Source: Pectobacterium versatile (lineage in GTDB: Bacteria > Pseudomonadota > Gammaproteobacteria > Enterobacterales > Enterobacteriaceae). Taken from it: 64,000 bases of DNA. Numbering within the stretch: the stretch's first letter is position 1; every line of letters starts with the position of its first letter. The notes under the pieces were generated by a model. That model searched no databases, was not told where the DNA came from, and saw only the letters and a program-made list of their open reading frames with translations. The position numbers and the translations under genes were made by a program. The stretch lies in NCBI RefSeq assembly GCF_020166435.1, contig NZ_JAINZP010000007.1, positions 62,001 to 126,000 of the forward strand. Direction: 5' to 3'. Of the stretch, positions 7,751 through 15,630 are shown in pieces.

Positions 7751-8331
7751 TGAATGGAATTATTAGTGATAATAATGCAATAAAAGGGATTATTATTGAA
7801 GGGGTAGAGTGTAGCGGAAAGACCACACTCATTCAGCGTGTTCGCTCTGATGTCATTTCTTATGACTGCATAATGCTTGGGCACCAAAATGGTCCACAAT
7901 TTGATCGTTACATGCGAGATTACATGGTTAATGATCGGGTTATATTCAATAGATCGCATTACAGTGAGTTGATTTACAGTCGTTTATGGAAACGAGGGGT
8001 TCCTTTCTCTGCGTCAGAGTTAGATGTATTGAATGATTATATTGTTCGGAATTTTATTACTATTCTTTGTACCGCTGATGTCTGTTGTTTGGCCGAACGA
8101 TACGCAAAAAGGCAATACAAGCAGAAGGTAAATCTGAATGAATTGTCTGAAATTAAATCTATATTTGATGATGTTCTTACTCCCACAGCAGACTATATTT
8201 ATAGCAGTAATGATGAACTGGAATTAGATAAAGTATTGAATTATGTAAAGGCCAGGTTAGATATTCGTCCCCAGGGCCAAGTAGATCATCTGTCTGATAT
8301 TGCTATTACGGCTTCTGCTGAGAAACGGTAA
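7744..8331 (+). CDS. P-loop (deoxy)nucleotide kinase-like protein
   Basis: A 195-residue thymidylate-kinase-like P-loop protein. Walker A is GVECSGKTT near residues 20-28. NRSHYSELIYSRLW resembles the D/N-R-x-H-x-S-E element of dNMP and nucleoside kinases, and AERYAKRQYKQK could form the arginine lid. In Campylobacter the phosphoramidate pathway has a kinase (Cj1415) that phosphorylates cytidine diphosphoramidate. That enzyme is APS-kinase-like, so this protein is not an obvious orthologue but could fill a similar step. The ATG at 7744 overlaps the CYTH gene; an ATG at 7750 is an alternative. The stop directly abuts the next gene's ATG. Confidence 0.65.
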   Translation: MLMNGIISDNNAIKGIIIEGVECSGKTTLIQRVRSDVISYDCIMLGHQNGPQFDRYMRDYMVNDRVIFNRSHYSELIYSRLWKRGVPFSASELDVLNDYIVRNFITILCTADVCCLAERYAKRQYKQKVNLNELSEIKSIFDDVLTPTADYIYSSNDELELDKVLNYVKARLDIRPQGQVDHLSDIAITASAEKR

Positions 8332-9135
8332 ATGATAATTACATGGGGATTGGGAGCATCGCTTGCGCTGCTGGCAGCCTGTACTTCGGCGATTGCTGCA
8401 ACGACAGGTGTTGGCGGTGTGCTCTTGTTGAGTGCACTTTACATGCTTTTGCCTGACCCACGTCTGGTGATTCCAATGCATGCATGCGTCAGTCTTGTCA
8501 GCAATGCGACCAGATTAATTGCTTACTGGCGTTTTATCGATGTGGGAATTTGGGCACGGTACATGATTGGCGCAATTCCCGGAGTGGCTGTTTCGACATT
8601 CATCTTGTATCGCTTATTCAGTGATTACGATGCAATATCACCTTACTTCATGATTATAATAGGGATTGTCGTTTGGTGGAGTACGTTATCTGGTTCAAAA
8701 AGGAGCGCAATAGAGCGTAGCCCAGCGGTGAATTTTTATGTAGTTGGAGCCTTTTCTGCACCCGTGAGTATGCTTTTTGGCGCTAATGGTGCCGTTTTAG
8801 CTCCCTATTTCCTTAAAACAGATATAGGGCGACAAAGGATTGTTGCTACATCCACAGCATGCCAATTTAGTCTCCATCTAATTAAGATTCCAGCAATTTA
8901 CACGATTATTTATGGGTTGTTTTCAGGTGAAAATAGCAGTGTAGAATATGAATCAGTAATATTGTCAGTATTTTCCATGGTTACTGCATCAATATTAGGC
9001 ACACTACTTGGTGGGAAACTGCTAGAAAATCTGAATGAGAGTAAATTCAATGTAATATATAAGACGGCTATGTATTTAATTTCATCAAAGATATTACTTT
9101 TCGATGGGGTGTTAAAAATCCCGTTTTTTTACTAA
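8332..9135 (+). CDS. TauE/SafE-family membrane exporter
   Basis: A 267-residue very hydrophobic protein with about eight membrane segments. It shows the TauE/SafE hallmarks: an N-terminal glycine-rich TTGVGGVLLLSALYMLLP, repeated later as PVSMLFGANGAVLAPYFL. The family moves anionic sulfur- or phosphorus-type compounds such as sulfite and sulfoacetate across the inner membrane. Its ATG directly follows the kinase stop codon, so it is likely co-expressed. Within this operon it is the best candidate for exporting an anionic phosphoramidate product. The transported compound is inferred from context alone. Confidence 0.75.
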   Translation: MIITWGLGASLALLAACTSAIAATTGVGGVLLLSALYMLLPDPRLVIPMHACVSLVSNATRLIAYWRFIDVGIWARYMIGAIPGVAVSTFILYRLFSDYDAISPYFMIIIGIVVWWSTLSGSKRSAIERSPAVNFYVVGAFSAPVSMLFGANGAVLAPYFLKTDIGRQRIVATSTACQFSLHLIKIPAIYTIIYGLFSGENSSVEYESVILSVFSMVTASILGTLLGGKLLENLNESKFNVIYKTAMYLISSKILLFDGVLKIPFFY

Positions 9136-9172
9136 AAACCAATAATTAAATATATCAGAAAGGATAAGTATT

Positions 9173-10057
9173 ATGCTATTTGAGAAAAATATTAGCCGTT
9201 GGAAACCAATGAAAGAAGTTAATTCACGTGAATTTAAGGCATTGTTACGTCCAGATTTTTTTGAAGGTTCGAGGGAAGAAGGGTACCAAATAGTTTGGGA
9301 CAGAATTAAACAGGCTAGTTTAGCTCATGGTTTTGGTGTAGAGGATGTATCGGATCCATTCAGTGAAACACACAAAATAAAAGAGTACTTTGATACTGAA
9401 GATCTTGCGTTGCGAAAAAGAGGCCTTCTTATCAGACAAAATTCAAAGGTGATCGATGGTTCAGTGGTTTACCCTGCATCTTTAACAGCAAAAGAGCTGG
9501 GAAGAAATACATATCGTGTTCTTGGCACAAGGCTGGATTTTGCCGAAGGGATCACTGGGAAAAGTGAGGTTGAGGAAAAAATCGCATTGAATAATGAAGG
9601 TATGCTTGATGGATATGTTGAGGTTAAAAGAAAAATTTATCTGAACCAACCTCGTGAAGCAACTACACTCAGATACTTTTCGGATATATTTCCTGAGCTT
9701 AAGCATGTAAGAATAGATATTGATACCGAGCTGAAATCTTACCAGATGCACAGCCATCGTATTTATCCGGGCGCTATTATCCTTACAGATAAACAGCGTA
9801 TAACGTTTGATATAGAAGCATGTTTATATGAGGGTGAAATCTCGCCATTTGTTGTAGGTTGTTCATATACTCTTGATACTCCCAAATATCATGATATGAA
9901 AAAATCCCATAAAAAAGCAGAGAGTTTTCTCTGTTCAGTTATTGAAGGTTCGTGCAAGGATTTAATTTACCCAGGTGCTGGGCGATGGTTGGGGTCGAAA
10001 CTGTCGATGATGCTTGAGCAAAATACAAACCAAATTTTGAGATTTGAGGATGCATAA
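9173..10057 (+). CDS. Second CYTH-like protein, divergent
   Basis: A 294-residue protein that looks like a longer, divergent CYTH domain. KEYFDTEDLALRKRGLLIRQ is the typical strand-loop-arginine element, and ASLTAKELG, SEVEEKI and FDIEACLYEG match later strands. The N-terminal signature reads SREFK, so the first glutamate of ExExK is replaced by serine. This may alter metal binding. About 80 extra C-terminal residues have no recognised motif. An AGAAAGGATAAG ribosome site precedes ATG 9173. It is the last gene of the operon; a truncated repeat begins nine bases after its stop. Two CYTH proteins in one operon is unusual. Confidence 0.6.
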   Translation: MLFEKNISRWKPMKEVNSREFKALLRPDFFEGSREEGYQIVWDRIKQASLAHGFGVEDVSDPFSETHKIKEYFDTEDLALRKRGLLIRQNSKVIDGSVVYPASLTAKELGRNTYRVLGTRLDFAEGITGKSEVEEKIALNNEGMLDGYVEVKRKIYLNQPREATTLRYFSDIFPELKHVRIDIDTELKSYQMHSHRIYPGAIILTDKQRITFDIEACLYEGEISPFVVGCSYTLDTPKYHDMKKSHKKAESFLCSVIEGSCKDLIYPGAGRWLGSKLSMMLEQNTNQILRFEDA

Positions 10058-10065
10058 AAGACGCT

Positions 10066-10124
10066 GGGTAAGTGATTCGGGTGATGCAGCCAACGCAGAT
10101 GTAGCTTGTAACTAGGACGGGTAT
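10066..10124 (-). repeat. Truncated copy of the dispersed TATACCC-type repeat
   Basis: Read on the minus strand, this stretch starts ATACCCGTC, continues CTGCGTTGGCTGC and ends ATCACCCGAATCACTTACC. That is the left half of the repeat seen intact at 47249-47444 and 39996-40124. The homology stops abruptly at the side next to the second CYTH gene. It may mark the right junction of the inserted operon. Confidence 0.6.
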
Positions 10125-10297
10125 GGCTGTTCTGGAAGATGCTACTCTGATTAGTATCGGAAAATGGCGTATCATCATTACAGTTTTAAGAGCCTTGGTC
10201 TCGTGCCAGGGCAGAAATCTCTTCTTTGTTCTGCTATCTGCGCTAAGGCAATCGCATTTTGAAGAGCCCTCCAGCCATCGATCACCGAGGTGTTTGC

Positions 10298-10873
10298 ATG
10301 TCGTCTCCCATTGATATCGTCGAAAAGAAGCTGCTATCCGATAATTGGTACATTCTGAATAAATATACTTTTGATTTAAAAAGAAATAATGGCGGAATCG
10401 TTCGCCAGGTTCGTGAAGTCTATGACCGTGGTGATGGCGCGACGATTCTGCTGTACAACCGGGCGAAAGGCACGGTGATTCTGACACGGCAATTCCGTAT
10501 TCCCACCTACGTGAACGGCAACGAAAGCGGCATGCTGCTGGAAACCTGCGCCGGTTTGCTGGACGACCATTCGCCTGAAGAGTGCATCCGTAACGAAGCA
10601 ATCGAAGAAACCGGCTATGCGATCGGCAACGTGGAAAAGCTGTTCTATGCCTACATGTCGCCGGGCAGCGTGACGGAACGCGTGTACTTTTTCGCGGCTG
10701 AATACGATGAGTCGCTGCGCGATAATCCGGGCGGCGGCGTGGAAGACGAAGATATCGAGGTGCTGGAGCTGCCGTTCAGTGAAGCCGTCGCGATGATGAA
10801 CGATGGCCGGATTAAAGACGGCAAGACCATCATGCTATTACAGCACGCGATCATTCGTGGCTGGTTTGCCTAG
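10298..10873 (+). CDS. nudK: GDP-mannose pyrophosphatase NudK
   Basis: A 191-residue Nudix hydrolase, the same length as E. coli NudK, which splits GDP-mannose into GMP and mannose 1-phosphate. The Nudix helix is present as [21 protein letters not shown], preceded by LETCAG and followed by [20 protein letters not shown]. The metal-binding EAIEE core is intact, although the variable early glutamate is serine. ATG 10298 has a GAGG ribosome site seven bases upstream; the open frame before it is not used. Base composition returns to that of the core genome. It stands alone between the phosphoramidate operon and the galactan locus. Confidence 0.92.
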   Translation: MSSPIDIVEKKLLSDNWYILNKYTFDLKRNNGGIVRQVREVYDRGDGATILLYNRAKGTVILTRQFRIPTYVNGNESGMLLETCAGLLDDHSPEECIRNEAIEETGYAIGNVEKLFYAYMSPGSVTERVYFFAAEYDESLRDNPGGGVEDEDIEVLELPFSEAVAMMNDGRIKDGKTIMLLQHAIIRGWFA

Positions 10874-11167
10874 GCGTCAGCGTATTTTATGGCACACGGG
10901 CATCGACGTGTGCTGCTTGATTTGCCGTGGTAACGTTTTCATTTTTGGGTAATGCCGTGATGGCCGTGTGATTATGGCTAATACTATCGGAGTAAACTTT
11001 TTATTTATTTTCTTATGATGAGGTTTTTACTTGAATTTCAATGTGATGAGTTTATTTTAGGTTGATTTTTAGTCTGTTTTATCGATTGGATATGGGTTTT
11101 TTCTAAGGAAATTTTTCCTAAATTTTTTGTATTGAGATCGAATATTTAGTTATTTCTCTCCTTGTTG

Positions 11168-11183
11168 TGTGAGCCGTATCACT
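11168..11183 (+). promoter_or_regulatory. Probable CRP site upstream of the galactan transport operon
   Basis: TGTGA, six bases, then TCACT: nine of ten conserved CRP positions match. It lies about 90 bases before the substrate-binding protein gene, a normal place for activation by cAMP-CRP, and fits carbon-source control of the operon. Confidence 0.6.
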
Positions 11184-11194
11184 GGATTAAAGAA

Positions 11195-11207
11195 TGTAAG
11201 CGGTGTA
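11195..11207 (+). promoter_or_regulatory. Possible LacI/GalR-type operator
   Basis: TGTAAGCGGTGTA has a LacI-family-like left half-site (TGTAAGCG) and an imperfect right half. It lies between the CRP-like site and the gene start. The divergent-type LacI regulator at 17239-18270 is the candidate ligand. Symmetry is weak. Confidence 0.3.
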
Positions 11208-11273
11208 ACTCGTTGCTTCATTATGCAGTAACTCATATTCTCTCTTTACAAAAAGTAAAGAAGGACTGCTCTG

Positions 11274-12539
11274 ATGAAGATCAAGAATAAAGTATCTACC
11301 CTATTTGCAGTTTCATTCCTCACGTTGGGCTTATCGAGTCACAGCCTGGCTGCTGAAGTCACCGTATGGGCCTGGGATCCTAACTTCAATGTTGCGGCAA
11401 TGCATGAAGCCTCTTCGATATATACAAAAGCCGATCCAAATTTTAGTCTGAAAGTGATCGACTCAGGTAAAGAAGATATTGAGCAGAAACTAAATACCAT
11501 GTTGGCTTCTGGTGTTAAAAATGCGCTGCCTGATATTGTGCTTATTGAGGATTATAATGCGCAGAAATATCTTCAGGCTTATCCTGACTCATTTGTCCCA
11601 TTGCAGGATGCTATTGATTATAGCCAGTTTGCACCTTATAAAACGAAAGTGATGACGGTAGGGAATAAGGTATACGGTGTTCCTTTTGATTCCGGCGTGG
11701 CGGGGATGTTCTATCGACTCGATTATCTGGAAGCTGCCGGATATAAAGAGAGCGATATGGTGAACATTACCTGGGATAAATATATTGAAATCGGTAAGCA
11801 GGTAAAAGCGAAAACCGGCGTTGATATGCTGACCTACGATATGAACGATGTGGTTCTTCCCCATATTATGATGCAGTCCGGTGGAGAATGGTTCTTCGAT
11901 AATCAAGGCCAGCTCAATCTCACCAAAAACAATGCACTGAAAGAAACGTTAAAAACGATTAAAGCGATTAATGACGCGAAAATTGTGCGGCCTATCTCTG
12001 GCTGGTCGAGTTTTGTGGGGAGTTTTAACGCAGGGAAATCAGCGAGTGTGGTTTCCGGCGTATGGGTGATTGGCTCCATTAAAAGTGCCGAAGATCAGAA
12101 AGGAAAATGGCGTGTTGCGCCGATTCCTCGGTTAAATCTCGACAAAGCGGTACATGCTTCCAATCAGGGAGGGTCGAGCTGGTATGTCTTAAAAGGTGGC
12201 AAAAATACTAAACAGGCGATTGAATTTTTGCAGAAAACCTTTGCGGCAGATAGCAATATGTATCAAACCCTTTTGGTTGATCGCGGTGCGCTTGCCACCT
12301 TCCTTCCTGCCACTTCCGGCCCGGCTTATGCAGTAAAGGATCCGTTCTTTGGCGGTCAGCCCGTCTTTGCTGATTTTTCTAAATGGGTGACTGAAATTCC
12401 ACAGGTCTCCTATGGCATGTATACCCAAGAAGTTGATAACGCCATTGCCGCTGAAATACCTGCATTACTGAAAGGCGATTCTGTTGATGACGTTTTAAAA
12501 CGCGCCGAAACTACATTAAAAAATCAGATTATGCAGTAG
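11274..12539 (+). CDS. Sugar ABC transporter periplasmic binding protein
   Basis: A 421-residue family 1 extracellular solute-binding protein. A signal peptide of about 26 residues (KKVSTLF-like basic start, hydrophobic core, cleavage after SLAA) precedes AEVTVWAWDPNFNVAAM, typical of lactose- and maltooligosaccharide-type binders. It should capture oligosaccharides in the periplasm and deliver them to the two permeases encoded next. The galactanase encoded in the same locus makes galacto-oligosaccharides the likely ligand, similar to GanE of Dickeya. A GAAGGA ribosome site precedes the ATG. CRP- and LacI-type sites lie upstream. Ligand assignment is inferred from context. Confidence 0.85.
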   Translation: MKIKNKVSTLFAVSFLTLGLSSHSLAAEVTVWAWDPNFNVAAMHEASSIYTKADPNFSLKVIDSGKEDIEQKLNTMLASGVKNALPDIVLIEDYNAQKYLQAYPDSFVPLQDAIDYSQFAPYKTKVMTVGNKVYGVPFDSGVAGMFYRLDYLEAAGYKESDMVNITWDKYIEIGKQVKAKTGVDMLTYDMNDVVLPHIMMQSGGEWFFDNQGQLNLTKNNALKETLKTIKAINDAKIVRPISGWSSFVGSFNAGKSASVVSGVWVIGSIKSAEDQKGKWRVAPIPRLNLDKAVHASNQGGSSWYVLKGGKNTKQAIEFLQKTFAADSNMYQTLLVDRGALATFLPATSGPAYAVKDPFFGGQPVFADFSKWVTEIPQVSYGMYTQEVDNAIAAEIPALLKGDSVDDVLKRAETTLKNQIMQ

Positions 12540-12602
12540 CGAGTGTGAGCTTGAGGGCGGCAAGCCCTCAAGTATTTCTCTCCAAAAATCGATGGTGTGA
12601 TA

Positions 12603-13484
12603 ATGATGTATAAACCTAAAATGAATAGGCTTTATAACATCAACGGCTGGGCTTTTGTCGCTACGGCTGTTGGGTTGATTGCCTTAATGACGATATACCC
12701 TATTTTCAAATCACTTTGGCTCTCTTTTCAGTCTGGCCGTGGTGTGGTGACACAATTTGTTGGCCTGGGAAATATCATTCGTTTATTTAATGATCCTATG
12801 TTTAAAACGGCACTTTGGAACACATTAACCTTTCTGGTTATCCAAGTGCCCATTATGATTTTGCTATCATTAGCGATTTCTTCTTGCCTGAATTCGTCTC
12901 AACTTAAATATCGTCAATGGTTTAGAATAGCCATATTCTTACCCTGCGTCACTTCGCTGGTTGCCTACTCTATTCTTTTTAAAAGTATGTTTGAGTTGGA
13001 CGGCGTGATTAACTCATTCCTGATGTTTATTCATGTTATTGACGATCCGATTCCGTGGCTGTCCGATCCTTTCTGGGCAAAGGTGACGATTATTATTGCG
13101 ATCACATGGCGTTGGACGGGATATAATATGATCTTTTATCTTTCCGCTATGCAGAACATTGATAAGTCAATTTATGAGGCCGCCAGAGTCGATGGTGTCA
13201 GCCCCATTAAGCAGTTTTTCTTTATCACTATACCATTACTGAAACCGGTGATTCTTTTTACCAGCGTGACATCAACGATTGGCACATTGCAGTTGTTTGA
13301 TGAAGCGATGAATATCACGAATGGTGGTCCGGCAAATGCGACGCTGACGTTATCGCTTTATATTTATAACTTGTCGTTCAAATTTGTGCCTAACTTCGGT
13401 TATGCGGCAACGGTTTCGTACGTGATTGTTGTCTTCTCAGCAATACTGGCGCTGATTCAATTTAAAGCGGCACGGAAGGGATAA
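12603..13484 (+). CDS. Sugar ABC transporter permease, MalF type
   Basis: A 293-residue inner-membrane permease with six predicted membrane segments. The cytoplasmic EAA loop reads YEAARVDGVSPIKQFFFITIPLLKP, the contact site for the ATPase. It follows the binding-protein gene after about 60 bases and abuts the second permease gene. ATG 12603 has a GGTG ribosome-site match; a GTG at 12597 is possible. It should form a heterodimeric channel with the next gene product for import of galactan fragments; the substrate is inferred from the adjacent galactanase. Confidence 0.85.
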   Translation: MMYKPKMNRLYNINGWAFVATAVGLIALMTIYPIFKSLWLSFQSGRGVVTQFVGLGNIIRLFNDPMFKTALWNTLTFLVIQVPIMILLSLAISSCLNSSQLKYRQWFRIAIFLPCVTSLVAYSILFKSMFELDGVINSFLMFIHVIDDPIPWLSDPFWAKVTIIIAITWRWTGYNMIFYLSAMQNIDKSIYEAARVDGVSPIKQFFFITIPLLKPVILFTSVTSTIGTLQLFDEAMNITNGGPANATLTLSLYIYNLSFKFVPNFGYAATVSYVIVVFSAILALIQFKAARKG

Positions 13485-13485
13485 T

Positions 13486-14298
13486 ATGAGAAAAAGTAAA
13501 ATTAACAGCATACTGATGCATGTTTTTCTCGTGTTGATGAGCATTTTTTCGCTTTTCCCTTTCTACTGGATGGTGGTATCGAGCACGAATAGCACCAGCC
13601 AAATCAACATGGGGAAATTCACGTTTGGCGATCAGCTAGTGGTCAATTTTACCAATCTGACGAGTCAGGTGGATCTGTCATTAATATTTTGGAATACATC
13701 AAAAATTGCGTTGATTAGCACAGTGTCAACGCTTGTGGTGTGCTCTATCGCAGGCTATGCGTTTGAGATTTATTCCAGTAAAAATCGCGAGCGTGTCTAT
13801 GTTGCGCTATTAACGACGATGATGATCCCGTTTGCGGCATTAATGATCCCGCTTTTCACCATGTTTGGTAAGGCTGGCTTGCTGGATACGCATTTTGCCG
13901 TTGTTATGCCAACGGTGGCAGGCGCATTTATTATTTTCTACTTTAGGCAATGTACTAAAACGTTTCCGAGGGAGCTGATAGACGCTGCGCGCGTGGAAAG
14001 CGTCGCTGAGTGGAAAATTTTCCTGTATGTCTACGTGCCGATTATGCGTGCCAGCTATTCTGCTGCTTTTATTATTGTTTTCATGACGTCATGGAATGCC
14101 TTTCTCTGGCCGCTTATTGTCCTTCAGTCTAATGAATTAAAGACGATTAATCTGGTGCTATCCAGTTTTGCTTCTGCCTACTCGCCAGATTTCGGATTGA
14201 TTATGGTTGGAACGGTGATTTCTACACTTCCCAGTTTACTTATCTTCTTTGCCATGCAGAAGCAATTTATCGCCAGCATGACGGGCGCGGTAAAGTAA
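13486..14298 (+). CDS. Sugar ABC transporter permease, MalG type
   Basis: A 270-residue permease with six membrane segments. Its EAA-type loop reads LIDAARVESVAEWKIFLYVYVP, and the conserved FPFYWMVVSS occurs near the N-terminus. The gene begins one base after the stop of the partner permease and is followed after 36 bases by the ATPase gene, so all four transporter parts are encoded together. Function follows from the family. The sugar is probably a galacto-oligosaccharide, judged by the locus. Confidence 0.85.
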   Translation: MRKSKINSILMHVFLVLMSIFSLFPFYWMVVSSTNSTSQINMGKFTFGDQLVVNFTNLTSQVDLSLIFWNTSKIALISTVSTLVVCSIAGYAFEIYSSKNRERVYVALLTTMMIPFAALMIPLFTMFGKAGLLDTHFAVVMPTVAGAFIIFYFRQCTKTFPRELIDAARVESVAEWKIFLYVYVPIMRASYSAAFIIVFMTSWNAFLWPLIVLQSNELKTINLVLSSFASAYSPDFGLIMVGTVISTLPSLLIFFAMQKQFIASMTGAVK

Positions 14299-14334
14299 TA
14301 CGCTCTCAATGGAAAATTAAAGTTTGAGGTTCAC

Positions 14335-15420
14335 ATGGCTGATATTTTACTAAAAAATATAGTGAAACGTTACGATAAGACGGAAACGATCCATCGTATC
14401 AATCTTGAAATTAATTCTGGCGAGTTTGTGGTATTCGTCGGCCCGTCGGGATGTGGTAAATCCACGTTGCTGAGAATGATCGCTGGGTTGGAAGAGATCA
14501 CGGATGGCGAAATTCATATTGATAACCGTTTAGTGAACCATTTCGACCCCGCAGAGCGAGGGATTGCGATGGTATTCCAGTCTTACGCGCTGTACCCGCA
14601 TATGACGGTGGCTGAAAACATGGGGTTTGGGCTAAGAATGAATGGGCACCCCAAAGCCGAAGTGGAAAAAATGGTGCGAAAGGCGGCAATGACGCTCCAG
14701 CTCGAAGCATTGTTGGATCGCACACCGAAACAGCTCTCTGGCGGTCAGAGGCAGCGCGTTGCGATTGGGCGAGCCATTGTGCGCGATCCTAAAGTGTTCT
14801 TATTTGATGAACCCTTATCGAACCTCGATGCTGAATTACGCGTGGAAATGCGTTTACAGATCGCCCGGCTGCACCAGGAAATGCGTAATACCATGATTTA
14901 TGTGACGCACGATCAAGTGGAAGCAATGACGCTGGCGGATAAAATCGTGGTACTAAACAAAGGCGACATTGAGCAGGTCGGCACGCCAATGGAGCTATAC
15001 CATAAGCCAGAAAATCTTTTTGTCGCTGGTTTTATCGGTTCGCCGAACATGAATTTTCTACCCGGTGAAGTGATACAGGTTGAAGGAAATAACGTGAGTA
15101 TATTGATCAATACGCTCAATACACTTTCCGTTAATGTTGCCAATCACGGCCTGAAAATCGGACAAAAGATTACCGTGGGTATTCGGCCTGAACACCTGAG
15201 TATTGATCCAAATGGCGGTGATGTCAGCCTGTCAATCAATAGTGAGGTAACCGAAAGGCTGGGTAATGCCACGTATATTTTTGGTGCTTATTCTGGCGTT
15301 AATCATTTCAAGGTACATTTTTCGGGTGACAACAGTATTGTTCCCTACTCAACGATTCCGCTTACGTGCCGTAGTGAACATCTGCATTTTTTTGATGAAA
15401 ATGGAAAACGAATTAATTAA
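14335..15420 (+). CDS. Sugar ABC transporter ATP-binding protein, MalK/UgpC type
   Basis: A 361-residue ATPase with all motifs: Walker [11 protein letters not shown]-loop [12 protein letters not shown], signature [16 protein letters not shown], Walker [13 protein letters not shown] and switch histidine VTHDQ. A C-terminal TOBE/regulatory domain starts near residue 235 ([19 protein letters not shown]). It energises the two-permease importer encoded upstream. Members such as MalK and MsmX may serve several transporters, so it could also drive others. A good hairpin terminator follows at 15491. Confidence 0.9.
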   Translation: MADILLKNIVKRYDKTETIHRINLEINSGEFVVFVGPSGCGKSTLLRMIAGLEEITDGEIHIDNRLVNHFDPAERGIAMVFQSYALYPHMTVAENMGFGLRMNGHPKAEVEKMVRKAAMTLQLEALLDRTPKQLSGGQRQRVAIGRAIVRDPKVFLFDEPLSNLDAELRVEMRLQIARLHQEMRNTMIYVTHDQVEAMTLADKIVVLNKGDIEQVGTPMELYHKPENLFVAGFIGSPNMNFLPGEVIQVEGNNVSILINTLNTLSVNVANHGLKIGQKITVGIRPEHLSIDPNGGDVSLSINSEVTERLGNATYIFGAYSGVNHFKVHFSGDNSIVPYSTIPLTCRSEHLHFFDENGKRIN

Positions 15421-15490
15421 AAAATAACGGCCTGTAATTATGAAATTTGCTCCATAAAATATATGACGTAAAGGGAATAGTCATGAAGTT

Positions 15491-15527
15491 AACCAAGCAG
15501 CGATGAAAATTGGCTGCTTGGTTTTTT
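15491..15527 (+). terminator. Rho-independent terminator after the ABC operon
   Basis: An 11-base perfect stem (AACCAAGCAGC with GCTGCTTGGTT) has an 11-base loop and is followed by TTTT. It separates the transporter operon from the galactanase gene, allowing attenuation between them. Confidence 0.8.
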
Positions 15528-15579
15528 ATGTAAAATTTATTTTTATAAATATCGACCTCTATTTTTTAATCTGTACCTG

Positions 15580-15600
15580 GGTATTTATGTAATAAATACC
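15580..15600. promoter_or_regulatory. Perfect inverted repeat before the galactanase gene
   Basis: GGTATTTAT and ATAAATACC form a perfect 9-base inverted repeat around GTA, ending 30 bases before the galactanase ATG. It is followed by TTTT, so it could be an operator or a weak hairpin in the leader. Confidence 0.45.
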
Positions 15601-15630
15601 TTTTAAGTGTGTTACCTCAAGGAGAAATGA

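Noticed and set aside
9939-10601. 220-codon minus-strand frame across the 3' end of the second CYTH gene and nudK
   Set aside because: It covers two well-supported plus-strand genes and a repeat, and has no protein-like features.
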